A DNA stretch of 64,000 bases, taken from Fructobacillus americanaquae. Its GTDB lineage: Bacteria > Bacillota > Bacilli > Lactobacillales > Lactobacillaceae. The position numbers were made by a program, and so were the translations under genes. Every line of letters starts with the position of its first letter. The stretch's first letter is position 1. Of the stretch, positions 1-9,727 are shown in pieces. The notes under the pieces are model-generated. The model was not told where the DNA came from and made no database searches. It worked only from the letters and a program-made list of their open reading frames with translations. Where the stretch lies: assembly GCF_024029775.1 (NCBI RefSeq), contig NZ_CP097122.1:310001-374000 (forward strand). Direction: 5' to 3'.

Positions 1-3000
1 AGTCTTTTTGAATTGACGGCTTTTTAACCCTTTGAATACGGTCAAGGTTAGTCGCCAAAGTCTTTCGGAAGCTGGCATTGGTTTTTGCTTGTTGCAATTC
101 CTGTAATCCTGTTGCTAAAACCGAGTCAAGAACTAATTTCTGAGCCTCTAATCTCTCTTGATCAACATGGTTAATGGCTGCAAAATCAGCTTTTTTCTCT
201 GTACAAGCATTTTGCAAGGTCCGTTGACCCAACAGGCATTCTTCTGACGTAACCGGCTGGTATTGATTTAAAATTTTTGGCACTGCAACTAAATTAAGCG
301 CCTTAGCTCCTTTATTGTAGGCATTCCGGATGTCTTTTTGAATCATTGATTGATTCAATTCGATTGTCGTGGCTTTCATAATGGTGTCTAACAGTTGCAT
401 TTGCTTAACCAAACTCATTGGATCAGCATGCAAAATCTGCTTAAACTTCTTCTGCTTAGCTGAAACAATGTCTAAAAGTTTGCTATAAGCCTGACTCACA
501 GCCTGAACATTGACCTCTTGGTAATCAAATTCCACCACTGGTTTGGCGACCGCCCTCACTGCGGTTAATGCCTGCTCGCTAGCCTTAGCAAAATCTCCCT
601 TTGTCTTTGCTTGGTTAATCAATTGAGTTCCGACTTTGAGAACCTCATCTAGGACCGACAGTTGTTGGTCCAGACTTTTTTGATCAACATGAGCAATTTT
701 TTTGAAAGAGTCACGCTGACGTTGAGCTGCTTGCTCTAAGAAGGCAACTGATTGAGTTTTCTCAGCTGCTGTTACCTTCTGCAGCTCTCTTCGAATTGTT
801 GGCTTGGCAACCGCGCGAATAGATTGGCAGATTCCTTGAAAACTCTGCTCAAATTCGCGGTTAGTTTCTGCCTGTTTTAATTGCACGATACCATTCGAAA
901 TTACCCGCTCCAATTCAGCTTGCTGTTTTGCCAGACTTCTTTGATCAATACCAATAATTTGATTGAAGAACTCGCTTTTTTCTTGCCCAATCTGTTGCAA
1001 AACCGCAAGCGCGTGACGAACGTCATTTGGGCTAACTGGCTGATAATCAATCAACTTAGCTGGATTAGCGACCGCATTGATTTCTTTGAACGCGTTAACC
1101 ATTATGCTAACTAGTTCCCGGTTTGTTTGAGCCTGCTGCAAAGAAATCATTGCTTTTTTCACTAGTTGATCAACAAAGTTGATCTGCTGATTTAAACTAT
1201 CAGGTTCAACGTGCACTACTTTCTTAAAAAGTTGCTTTTTTTGTTGACCAGCAGCTGCCACTGCATCAATGGCACGTTGACGATCAGTTGCTGCAACTGC
1301 TTGAAATTCTTTGATTAGCTGTGGCTGTGCAACCCCGTCAATTGCCCGCAATGCTCTGTCGAGTGCTTGCTGCAATTCTCGCTTAATTTGTGCTGCACGG
1401 ATAGCCATTAAGCCCCGGTTAATTTCCTCAGTCACGAATTTTTCTTGTCTGCGCAGACTCAGTGAGTCTGTATGGGCAATTTCGCGAAACCGTTTTTTGG
1501 TCCCCCACCCCTTTTCTTGAAGAGCCACAACTGCAATCTTTACTTCATCAGGACTGACTGGTTGATAATCAATTTGCAATTCAGGCTTGGCCACATCATC
1601 AATGGCCTGTAGGCCATCCGCCAATGACGGAGCTAAGTCAGCTACTGTTTGAGCTTGACTGACCTGTTGCCGATAAACGGTTACTTCATGGTCAACCCTT
1701 TTTCTTGTTCGTGTAAACTTTGTTGGTTAACATGAACAATCGCAGCAAATTCCTGTTTCTTTTTTGCCCAGCCTGTACCAAAGTCAACCGAGCGTCCTCC
1801 TTGCTGTCTTGACTGACAAAAATTGCTCGCAATGCTTCGACATTTCGTAGTAAAACACGACGCACTGCTGGCACATCGGGCGCAAGACCAATCTCATTCT
1901 TTCCAGTCTGAGCAACTGCTCCTACCTTGGCGAGCAAAGCTCGCTTTTGCTCTTGATTAAGCCTCTGAGCATTATTAATGCCGACCTTCGTTGAAAGTGC
2001 CTCTTGGTCAAGCTGTTGGTAAGCTAAATCACGATTTGTATTGAGTAATGCTGGAGCCAATGGTTGGTTTTGCGTTGCCTGATTTTGAATGACCATTAAT
2101 TGGTCAAGGTGGTCTTTTTGCACCAGCTGAATTTCAGTAGTTGTTTGACCTTGGTCTAATTTCTGGTTGGCATCACTTACCACTGTTTGAATTTTTTGAC
2201 CATAGTCAGCAGTCACTTGATCCAATAATTTTGGTTTCAAATGCTGAATCAAACTAAAGAGGTACTCTCCCTGCTTTTTGATTGTGGCAAAAGCAGCGCG
2301 CCGCTGACTATCTAGCGGTGATTGCTGGTCGAGATTTTCCTGAAAAACCGTTAATTGTGTTGGCCTCAATGGAATTGTTTCACCGTTGTTCAATGTCATT
2401 TCGCCGTGATAGTAAACCGTAAATGGACGATTATAAATAGCAAAATCCTGCCAGCTAGTTTTTTGACCCGCCGGATCCACTGACCGTACCAAACGGATCG
2501 ATTGTACATTTTTGCTGGGGTGAAAACCCTGATCATCGAGCAACACCTGGTGATCAAAATAGTCAATTACTCGGTCAAACCGCCCTGCTTGATCATAAAA
2601 ATTTTGCCCATTCGACAATTTGATAACGCGGTGGTCAAGGTCTTGACCAAGAAGAACTTGTTCTTGGTGTGGAACTTCTGCCCATTCTTCAGAATGCCCA
2701 GCTACTTTCTTTGTATTCAAAACTTTTTCTTTATCAAAGAGTGAAATATAGGCCCGCCATGTTGGTACCTTTGATAAAGGTAACGGATGGACGGTTTTTT
2801 GATCGGCCCGTCGCAGTGCGATATCACGACCCAAATCCCCATTTTCACCATAATCATGGCTTGAGCGACAAGCATATCATTACTATCCATTAGGTTTAAA
2901 GACAGAAAAGCATGACCAGATTCTTGTGGGGGTAGCTGGTGTCGCGTCAAAATTTTATATGGACTATCGTCAGCATAAAGCTCCATATCCGCCAGCTGTT

Positions 3001-4567
3001 GCTGGTGTTGACCATCGGCATTGTAACGTTTTTTTCATTTCTTGACTACTCATATTACCGGAGTAACGGTTTAAATCGAAGTTCAAGTAGCCATAAGCGC
3101 TACCCTGAATATTGCCAGCCCATGACAGTGTTTCCATAAAGAACTTCGTCAGTAAAATTTTTGCCTCAGTCACCGCACTGCTATAGTGATTCAATTCATC
3201 ACCTCGAACCAGTAAGTAGAGTGCATTGGGATCCTCTTGATCGTTGACCTTGGTTGCTTTTGGATAAATTGTAATTGGATAAAACGGGCTATCTGAATTT
3301 TTAAAGGACAAATTAGTGCCGTATTTTTCATTTAGCTGACTAACTGTATTCCCTAAGACCAAATCGACAATAGAACCAATATTCCCACTAACTGGCAAGC
3401 CCAAACCTTGCGACAAAATTTTGCTCAACCCTGGGATCGTACTGACTAACCGGTCAATGCCTAATGTTGCACTAAAATTCATTTCCGCCGCAAAACGGCT
3501 ACTGTCTAAGTTAAGGGTCTTCAGAAATTCATTTGGATCAACACCAGCTGGTACCGCTACACGTAAGTAAACTCCGTATTGACCCTGGTCGTAGTTATTT
3601 GTCAACTTATCATGAACCATACCAACACTGAGAACATTGGCAACGGCACTGAGGGTTGCCTGCAACATTTTATAATAACGTTCCGAATTTAAAGATGACT
3701 CATTTGAAGAATAAATATTGGCTGTTAATGGCATGCCGCCGCCCAAGACAAGAGCATTTTGATTTGGGAAATAACTCGTTCTCGATGCTTTCTGCTCTTC
3801 ACCAAGTAATGACCTGACTTGATCCGTTAATTTTTGGGTATATGAGTCATCAACCATTAATCGCATTTGGGAAACATTCGAGTAGTCATTTTTAGCACTG
3901 CCCAAGCCCAGTAACGAATTGTCTGGTTCACCAAAAATCATCTGGCCAGCTTTAGCAATGTGACGCTGGTCACTGTCTAACACGGCATCTCCACCGCCAT
4001 TTAAATTCGGTTCGCTTGTTTTTAAAGATCTGACTAATTTTTCATAAGCATCAGTTGTTTGCTCATACAATGAAAGTAATGGTTGCTTGGCTAAATTAGT
4101 TTCTCCTAAGTCCTTTTCCTGAGCTTTTGTATTGGATGGCTTTTGGTTCTGCTCTGGTCCTTGTTTATCTGACTCCAGTTCTATCTTATCCGTACTCTTT
4201 GTCGTAGCGGTTGCCCCTAAGGTTCTTCCCGGACCCTGGTGACGACTCTCAGGGCGACGTTGATCAAAGAGAAAATTAGTATGATCATCATTACCTTCAG
4301 CTCTTGGTTCTTTTGATTACTTTCTGTTCCGGAAACATTCATCCCCAAGTCAGCTTGATTCCAATCCTTCTTGGCAGCTTCCGGATACTTTTTTTGCTCC
4401 CGATTGTCATTGACTTGAATATTTTGTGCCGTCTGAACTTCTGCAGCATGGCCGTTAATTTGGTAATGGCCATCTACCACAGTTAAAACACTCGAAACGA
4501 AGATAGTCGATGCTACCAACCAGGCGTGCCGCGATTGATAGATTGTATACTTGTTATTGATATCCAT
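1..4567 (-). pseudogene. Giant repeat-rich cell-surface protein, 5' part, frameshifted
   Basis: The gene starts with ATG at 4567, behind AGGAA, and runs off the left edge, so its 3' end is not seen. The N-terminus (NNKYTIYQSRHAWLVAST) resembles the extended Gram-positive signal peptides of Leuconostoc-type secreted proteins. A polar linker follows (about 4070-4450), then a domain of about 350 residues of unknown function, then a second domain, then alpha-helical repeats of about 88 residues from about 2000 down to 1. Reading is continuous only if the frame changes near 4300, 3035, 2860, 1765 and 1705. Four of these lie in or next to A-runs. Between breaks the frames are long, open and similar in composition. 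Either this is a decaying adhesin-like gene, or the assembly has homopolymer errors; genes elsewhere in the window are intact, which favours decay. Function beyond surface location is not known. Confidence 0.7.
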
Positions 4568-4609
4568 TATTTGCTATTCCTTTACTTTATTTGCTTTTAT
4601 TACAATTTG

Positions 4610-4638
4610 ATTATATAAGCAGTTTGTATAAAATACAA
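4610..4638 (-). promoter_or_regulatory. Promoter of the giant surface-protein gene
   Basis: On the minus strand, TTGTAT, a 17-nt spacer and TATAAT lie about 45 nt upstream of the start codon. TTGTAT-aaa-ATACAA (4624-4638) forms a small palindrome over the -35 box that could be a repressor site. A weakly cre-like sequence, ATAAAGCGTTTTCT on the plus strand, lies just upstream at 4648-4661; CcpA binding there is only a guess. Confidence 0.6.
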
Positions 4639-4780
4639 ATTAATAAAATAAAGCGTTTTCTTTTAAAATATTAAAACAAAACTTTTGTTATCGTCTTGTT
4701 GGCATCCATAGTTAAGGAAGTCAGGCACTTAATTTTTATTTTTTATTAATTTAAATGAAGAAAATTAAAAAATAACAACA

Positions 4781-4810
4781 AAAAAAGATTGTCATCTGAC
4801 AATCTTTTTC
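4781..4810 (-). terminator. Intrinsic terminator after the YpsC-type methyltransferase gene
   Basis: An 11-12 bp stem (AAAAAGATTGTC / GACAATCTTTTT) with a 4-nt loop and a T-run on both strands sits 30 nt past the methyltransferase stop codon. Confidence 0.85.
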
Positions 4811-4839
4811 ACGGATTCTTTATTCTGATTTGGAATACT

Positions 4840-5982
4840 CTACTTTTTTTCAGCTTTATTAGCCCAATACTGGAAGTAATCAACCCGCAACTGCCCGTTA
4901 AACAGTTTGCGCTTTTTCGTTGCTTTTTGGCCAAACACTTTTTCAAATGATAAATCAGAAGTTAAAATATACTTCGACCAGTAAGGCAAACGACTATAAA
5001 CCGCTCCCATTTGCTGATAGAGACCCTCGGCTTCTTCGAGTTCCCCGAGTCGTTGACCGTATGGTGGGTTTGCTACTAAGACACCACGCTCTTCTTTTGT
5101 TTGCCAATCACCAGCAGCAAGGGTTTCAAAAGTAATGTCTTGCGACAAACCGGCATGCTTAGCGTTTTCTTGGGCAATTTTAACCATTCTCGGATCAATA
5201 TCATAGCCGAAAATATTCAATGGCGTGTCGTAATCGGCCTGTTCTTCGGCCTCATCCCGAATCGTATCCGAAAGGCTATGATCAAACCAATCCATCTTTT
5301 CGATATCAAAGTCACGAGTCAGACCTGGTGCTAAGTTACGACCAATCAAAGCAGCCTCAATTGGAATTGTTCCAGAACCACAAGTTGGATCGACAAAGGG
5401 CAAGTCCTTCTTCCAATTGGTCAGGAGCACTAAGGCCGCTGCAAAGTTTTCCTTCAACGGTGCCGGTCCCTTTTCAACTCGGTAACCACGCTTAAAAAGC
5501 GACGGTCCGGTTGTATCCAAAGTCAACATGACTTCATCTTTAGTCACCATAACTTCCAATTGTGCAAAAAAGCCGGTTTCTGGCAGACGAGTTCGAACGT
5601 GAAAGGCTTCCTGCAAACGGGAGACAATCGCTTTTTTCGTAATTGACTGGACATCTGGCACCGAGTGCAAGGCTGATTTTTGTGAACGACCGGCGACAGG
5701 AAATTCCGAATCATAATTGAGGTAATCTTCCATTGGCAAAGCTTTGATCCCCTCGAAAAGATCATCAAAAGTTGTCGCATGAAAGGAACCAATCACAATT
5801 TTCACTCGGTCGGCGGTCCGGAGCCATAAATTAGCCCGTAAAATATCGGCCTGAGTCCCTTCAAAGAAAACTCGGTAATTTTCAACCTGAACATCAAAGC
5901 CCAGGTCTTTTAATTCTTGGCCTAAGACAGACTCTAAGCCCGCTGCAACTGTTGCCATTAAACGATATTTCTTTTCCATCAT
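4840..5982 (-). CDS. ypsC: THUMP-domain class I RNA guanine-N2 methyltransferase (YpsC/RlmL family)
   Basis: 380-residue cytoplasmic protein. An N-terminal ferredoxin-like/THUMP RNA-binding region covers about residues 1-160. A Rossmann-fold methyltransferase domain follows, with the family signature DPTCGSGTIPIEAA at about 190-205 and the catalytic NPPYGQR at about 305. By family it methylates a guanine N2 in 23S rRNA, using S-adenosylmethionine; the exact target cannot be read from sequence. Length matches the Gram-positive single-domain form rather than the fused E. coli RlmKL. The start is ATGATG behind AAAGGAA. The gene stands alone, divergent from the small gene at 6006, and ends at a good terminator. 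Confidence 0.88.
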   Translation of the reverse strand: MMEKKYRLMATVAAGLESVLGQELKDLGFDVQVENYRVFFEGTQADILRANLWLRTADRVKIVIGSFHATTFDDLFEGIKALPMEDYLNYDSEFPVAGRSQKSALHSVPDVQSITKKAIVSRLQEAFHVRTRLPETGFFAQLEVMVTKDEVMLTLDTTGPSLFKRGYRVEKGPAPLKENFAAALVLLTNWKKDLPFVDPTCGSGTIPIEAALIGRNLAPGLTRDFDIEKMDWFDHSLSDTIRDEAEEQADYDTPLNIFGYDIDPRMVKIAQENAKHAGLSQDITFETLAAGDWQTKEERGVLVANPPYGQRLGELEEAEGLYQQMGAVYSRLPYWSKYILTSDLSFEKVFGQKATKKRKLFNGQLRVDYFQYWANKAEKK

Positions 5983-6005
5983 TTTCCTTTTATAATATAA
6001 ATACT

Positions 6006-6302
6006 ATGATAATCAGTGAATTCTTTGCCCTGACAACTTACCTACCAAATCAAACCGAAGTGTTTGGCCAAGTCAAAGACGACCGCGACCAAATCAGGCC
6101 CTTAGCGCAATTACGCTTTTTCAACCAACAAAGCGAAGTCGCCTTCGTTGTTGGGAAAAAACCATTGACGCTTGGACAATTGCAAACGAGACTGAGTCAA
6201 GTCAGCCCAAAAACAAAACTCGTTTGTCTGGTCGACCAGACTGGTCCCAGGCCACTATTAGGCTTTCACCAGGATAACCTCGGTCGCTTAATTTTACAAT
6301 AA
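6006..6302 (+). CDS. Small protein of unknown function
   Basis: 98-residue frame starting MIISEFFALTTYLPNQ, rich in Gln and polar residues, with no membrane segment or motif I recognise. It is divergent from the YpsC-type gene. A TATAAT box at 5991-5996 ends only 9 nt before the ATG and there is no Shine-Dalgarno, so the mRNA would have an extremely short leader. A longer start at 5952 (TTG) would overlap the neighbour's start and also lacks an RBS, so it is not used. Codon use looks like that of its neighbours. The frame is followed by dnaD on the opposite strand. Probably real, but unproven. Confidence 0.5.
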   Translation: MIISEFFALTTYLPNQTEVFGQVKDDRDQIRPLAQLRFFNQQSEVAFVVGKKPLTLGQLQTRLSQVSPKTKLVCLVDQTGPRPLLGFHQDNLGRLILQ

Positions 6303-6342
6303 AACCGACCGACTCTCAGCCTGTCCATTCGTTTTCAACCAT

Positions 6343-6380
6343 TTAGAGGTCATCTAACTTATTAGAGGTCATCTAACTTA
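6343..6380. repeat. Perfect 19-bp tandem duplication at the dnaD 3' end
   Basis: TTAGAGGTCATCTAACTTA occurs twice, back to back (6343-6361 and 6362-6380). On the minus strand one copy holds the last codons and stop of dnaD, and the other lies just past the stop. It looks like a recent slippage-type duplication. Confidence 0.95.
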
Positions 6381-7063
6381 AAGCTTGGCACAATTGGTTG
6401 CTTTTTTTCAGGTTGATTTTGGCCCTGACCATTGGCAGGTCTTGCTTGATAAACCACACCACGACGCTTTTCTTTAGCAATTTGGACCGCCTGGGGCGAA
6501 GTTAAATTATCACGTTGCCAATTCACCAGAATAGCCTCAATATAACGCAAACTCCGAGCATTGTTGGCTACTGCTTCTTGAATCGCCAAAACCATCATGT
6601 TTGGATCGAAATGATCTTGGTCAAACCACTGAGCCACCGTTTGCATTTCCAATGGTGACAGATTGCGGCCAAATTCGCCCTGTAAAATCCGAACCACTTC
6701 TTGACGACTTTTTTCACCGGCCGAAACAACATTATTGGCTGGTCTAAGCCCCTGACCATTGAGCAGGCGTTCGTAAAGTGGTAAGAAATCATAAATTTCG
6801 CCCTGACGTCCTTGACCGGCAACCTTCATTAAGCCTCGATCAACCATTGACATGAGCCGACTCACAACGGTTTTTTCTGTGGCCTTCATTATCCGGGCAA
6901 CTACCTTCGGATCGGCCTGGTCACCTTGATCTTGAAGGCGTTTAACCTGCAAAAAAAGGACCAAATCATCATTATCAAAACCCAAATCTTGATAATGCAC
7001 TAGTAAAGCGTTTTCAAGATTAGTGCTCCCAGCCTGCAAGAAGGCCTGTAATTTATTGTCCAT
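6362..7063 (-). CDS. dnaD: DnaD-family primosomal protein
   Basis: 233 residues. The N-terminal part (to about residue 100) has a winged-helix character, including the stretch KATEKTVVSRLMSMVDRGL. The C-terminal DnaB/DnaD domain includes LSPLEMQTVAQWFDQDHFD and the typical YIEAILVNW near residue 180. DnaD acts with DnaB and DnaI in loading the replicative helicase DnaC in Firmicutes. The start is ATG at 7063 because GAGGAGGG lies 4 nt before it; an upstream in-frame start at 7099 has no RBS. The gene follows asnS, the usual Firmicute order ypmB-aspC-asnS-dnaD, with a terminator between the two, so part of its transcription may be read-through. Confidence 0.92.
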   Translation of the reverse strand: MDNKLQAFLQAGSTNLENALLVHYQDLGFDNDDLVLFLQVKRLQDQGDQADPKVVARIMKATEKTVVSRLMSMVDRGLMKVAGQGRQGEIYDFLPLYERLLNGQGLRPANNVVSAGEKSRQEVVRILQGEFGRNLSPLEMQTVAQWFDQDHFDPNMMVLAIQEAVANNARSLRYIEAILVNWQRDNLTSPQAVQIAKEKRRGVVYQARPANGQGQNQPEKKQPIVPSFKLDDL

Positions 7064-7087
7064 CAAACCCTCCTCGTCAATCGTGAC

Positions 7088-7120
7088 AAAAGCGCCCAAG
7101 AAACCCTTGGGCGCTTTTTT
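7088..7120 (-). terminator. asnS: Terminator between asnS and dnaD
   Basis: A 10-bp stem (AGCGCCCAAG / CTTGGGCGCT) flanked by A and T runs lies just past the asnS stop. The T-run is T4 in the minus direction and T6 in the plus direction, so termination toward dnaD may be partial. Confidence 0.75.
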
Positions 7121-7127
7121 GTCTACT

Positions 7128-8438
7128 TTATGGACGCAAACGATGCGTCATCCGTGGAAATGGAATGGCTTCACGAATATGTTCTTCGCCAGTCACGAAG
7201 GTTACCATTCGTTCCAAACCAAGACCAAAACCTGAATGTGGTACAGAACCATATCTGCGCAAGTCTAAATACCAACCGTACTCATCCATGTCCAAACCTT
7301 CTTTTTCAATCTGAGCCTTCAAATAGTCGTAGTCAGTATCACGTTCCGATCCACCGATGATTTCACCATAGCCTTCTGGCGCCAACAAATCAGCGGAAAT
7401 GACCACGTCATCACGATCTGGATGGCGCTTCATGTAAAAGGCCTTGATTGCCTTGGGAAAGTTGACAATAAAGACGGGCTTTTGAAAGTGGTTGGCCAAG
7501 AATGTTTCTTCAGGTGAACCAAAGTCAACACCCCATTCCACGTCAAAATCGTTTTCTTGCAACAACTTAATCGCATCATCATACGAAACACGTGGGAATG
7601 GTAACTGCGTATAAGAACGCAACAAGTCCTTGTCACGATTTAACAAGTCCAATTCCTGTTCATTTCTTTCCAAAACCTTTTCAATCAAGAAAGCAACATA
7701 GCGTTCCTGCAATTCCAAGGATTCATCCTGGTGCATAAAGGCCATTTCAGGCTCAATCATCCAGAATTCTGTTAAGTGGCGACGTGTCTTTGACTTTTCG
7801 GCACGAAAGGCGGGTCCAAAAGTAAAGACCCTTGAGAAGGCCATGGCACCCGCTTCAGCATACAACTGTCCCGTTTGTGATAGATAAGCTGATTGACCAA
7901 AGTAATCTGTCTCAAACAATTCGGTTGTTCCTTCAGGGGCAGACCCTGTCAGCAAAGGAGCATCCAACTTAATGAAACCTTCCTGGTTAAAGAATTCGTA
8001 AGTTGCTGCAATCAAGGTATTGCGGATTTTTAATGTGGCAAATGGCTTGATGTGGCGCAAGTAAAGGTGGCGTTCATCAAATAAAAATTCCGTACCATGT
8101 TCCTTGGGTGTGATTGGGTAATCATGGCTCTCACCAATGACTTCTAAGCCAGTAATGCTAATTTCGTAGCCAAATGATGACCGATCGTCTGCATGAATCT
8201 CACCGGTCACATACAATGATGTTTCCTGTTTCAAATCCTTGGCTAAATTAAACAATTCCTCTGAAACGTCAGCCTTGGCAACCACACCCTGGAAAAAAGC
8301 AGTTCCGTCACGCAATTGCAAAAAGGCCATCTTTCCTGACCCACGCTTTTGCCGTAACCAAGCACCAATTTTTACTGTTTGGCCGACATACTTCGGTGCA
8401 TCAACAATTTGGATTGTTGGAATCGTTGTTTCACTCAT
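7128..8438 (-). CDS. asnS: Asparaginyl-tRNA synthetase
   Basis: 436 residues, the usual length. The N-terminal OB-fold anticodon-binding domain ([24 protein letters not shown]) is followed by a class II catalytic core: motif 2 [21 protein letters not shown] around residue 210-230 and motif 3 [15 protein letters not shown] near the C-terminus. It charges tRNA-Asn. No T-box element is visible in the short leader. The Shine-Dalgarno (GAGGAG) is unusually far from the ATG, with a stem-loop between them (separate entry). It has its own promoter and sits between aspC and dnaD. Confidence 0.97.
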   Translation of the reverse strand: MSETTIPTIQIVDAPKYVGQTVKIGAWLRQKRGSGKMAFLQLRDGTAFFQGVVAKADVSEELFNLAKDLKQETSLYVTGEIHADDRSSFGYEISITGLEVIGESHDYPITPKEHGTEFLFDERHLYLRHIKPFATLKIRNTLIAATYEFFNQEGFIKLDAPLLTGSAPEGTTELFETDYFGQSAYLSQTGQLYAEAGAMAFSRVFTFGPAFRAEKSKTRRHLTEFWMIEPEMAFMHQDESLELQERYVAFLIEKVLERNEQELDLLNRDKDLLRSYTQLPFPRVSYDDAIKLLQENDFDVEWGVDFGSPEETFLANHFQKPVFIVNFPKAIKAFYMKRHPDRDDVVISADLLAPEGYGEIIGGSERDTDYDYLKAQIEKEGLDMDEYGWYLDLRRYGSVPHSGFGLGLERMVTFVTGEEHIREAIPFPRMTHRLRP

Positions 8439-8446
8439 AAATTATT

Positions 8447-8460
8447 CGGGCTAATGCCCG
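8447..8460 (-). promoter_or_regulatory. asnS: Stem-loop between Shine-Dalgarno and start codon of asnS
   Basis: On the minus strand the order is GTGAGGAGT, then CGGGC-ATTA-GCCCG (5-bp GC stem, 4-nt loop), then AATAATTT, then ATG. The linear SD-to-ATG distance is about 23 nt, too long for efficient initiation. If the hairpin forms, the effective distance falls to about 9 nt. Confidence 0.7.
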
Positions 8461-8487
8461 ACTCCTCACATTTTACTTATTAACTTT

Positions 8488-8516
8488 ATTATGATAAAAA
8501 TTTTGACAGCCGTCAA
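8488..8516 (-). promoter_or_regulatory. asnS: asnS promoter
   Basis: TTGACG, 17-nt spacer, CATAAT on the minus strand, about 50 nt upstream of the asnS start. Confidence 0.7.
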
Positions 8517-8529
8517 CTAGGACAAAAAC

Positions 8530-9720
8530 CTACTGAACAAAAGCCATGATGCGGTCGAGGGCTTCATTAATTGTTTCTTGGTCTTGCGCATATGATAGGC
8601 GCAAATAGCCCGGCATTCCAAAACCTTCACCGGCCGGAATAGCAACGTGGGCCTGTTTTAAGAGCGCAGTAGCAAAATCAAGCGTTGACTTTAGGCCCAA
8701 TTTGTCCAAAAGGTCTTGATCAACCTTAAAAAATAGGTAAAAGGCTCCTTCTGGTTTTTGCGCAACAGACAATCCTGGGATAGCTATCAGCTTAGCATAT
8801 GTTTCATTTAAGCGACTTTCAAAGGTAGCCCGCATATCCTCAACCATCTTTTGGTCAACTGTTAGGGCAGCCAAGGCAGCGTATTGACTAACGGCGGCTG
8901 GATTAGAAGTCATATGACCCAAAAGCTTATTCATTTCGGCAATGATTTTTTCATCGGCAATCGTCCAACCAATACGCCAACCGGTCATCGAATAGGACTT
9001 TGAAACCCCATCGACAATAATCAAGCGCGAATTCTTGATTTTTTTCAAAACTAAAGCTGAAGTAAACGTCTGCCCATTGTAAACCAATTGGCCATAAATT
9101 TCATCAGACAAGAGGAAACTATCGTGAGCATCAGCCCAGTCCAAAAGAGCCAACACTTCGGCTCGGCTATAAACCTGCCCAGTTGGATTTGCAGGATTAT
9201 TCAGGATAATCAACTTGACGGGTCCGGCTACATCATCGAGGTCTGCTGGCGTCAACTTCATCGCTGCCGTCTTAGGCTTCACGGTTGTGGCAACCCCACC
9301 CGCCAAACGAACCTGTTCAACGTAAGAAACCCAATAGGGTTCGGGCATGACAACTTGGTCACCAGGATTTAAGAGTACCTGCAGGATCGTGTACAAAGAC
9401 AACTTGGCACCGGAAGTAACCGTCACCTGGTTAGCCGACAAGGCCTGGCCCGTTTTCTTAGTTGTTTGTTCAGCAATGGCCTCTCTTAATGGCAAAATAC
9501 CACCAACGGGCGTATAGAAAGAAGTTTGGCCGCCTTTGATAGCTGCAATCGCCGCTTCACTAATGGCCTTTGGCGTCGTAAAATCAGGCTCCCCAACACC
9601 AAGGTTAATCACGTCGATTCCTGCGGCCGCCATCTGCTTCGCCTGTTTAGAAACGGCCAATGTGGCTGAGGGTTGGACGGCTTGAGTCCGTTTTGAAAAA
9701 TCACTTGCTTGCAACATCAT
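8530..9720 (-). CDS. aspC: PLP-dependent aspartate aminotransferase (fold type I, class I)
   Basis: About 396 residues. Typical features are VINLGVGEPDFTTP at about 35, NNPANPTG at about 175, the DEIYGQLVY aspartate/tyrosine segment, and the PLP lysine in VDGVSKSYSMTGWRIGW at about 235. It interconverts aspartate/2-oxoglutarate with oxaloacetate/glutamate and so supplies aspartate for asparagine, lysine and pyrimidines. The start is the ATGATG pair behind AGGGAG; an upstream in-frame start would overlap the preceding gene and has no RBS. It is 7 nt downstream of the YpmB-like gene, so the two are surely co-transcribed. Confidence 0.9.
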   Translation of the reverse strand: MMLQASDFSKRTQAVQPSATLAVSKQAKQMAAAGIDVINLGVGEPDFTTPKAISEAAIAAIKGGQTSFYTPVGGILPLREAIAEQTTKKTGQALSANQVTVTSGAKLSLYTILQVLLNPGDQVVMPEPYWVSYVEQVRLAGGVATTVKPKTAAMKLTPADLDDVAGPVKLIILNNPANPTGQVYSRAEVLALLDWADAHDSFLLSDEIYGQLVYNGQTFTSALVLKKIKNSRLIIVDGVSKSYSMTGWRIGWTIADEKIIAEMNKLLGHMTSNPAAVSQYAALAALTVDQKMVEDMRATFESRLNETYAKLIAIPGLSVAQKPEGAFYLFFKVDQDLLDKLGLKSTLDFATALLKQAHVAIPAGEGFGMPGYLRLSYAQDQETINEALDRIMAFVQ

Positions 9721-9727
9721 TTTCTCC

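Noticed and set aside
5101-5495. Long plus-strand frames antisense to the YpsC-type gene, and similar antisense frames across the window
   Set aside because: They are shadows of highly coding genes on the other strand, without RBS or domains.
5952-6005. Longer start (TTG) for the small gene at 6006
   Set aside because: Overlaps the YpsC-type start on the other strand and has no Shine-Dalgarno; the ATG at 6006 is preferred.
8439-8529. T-box leader for asnS
   Set aside because: The leader is too short and lacks the conserved T-box core.
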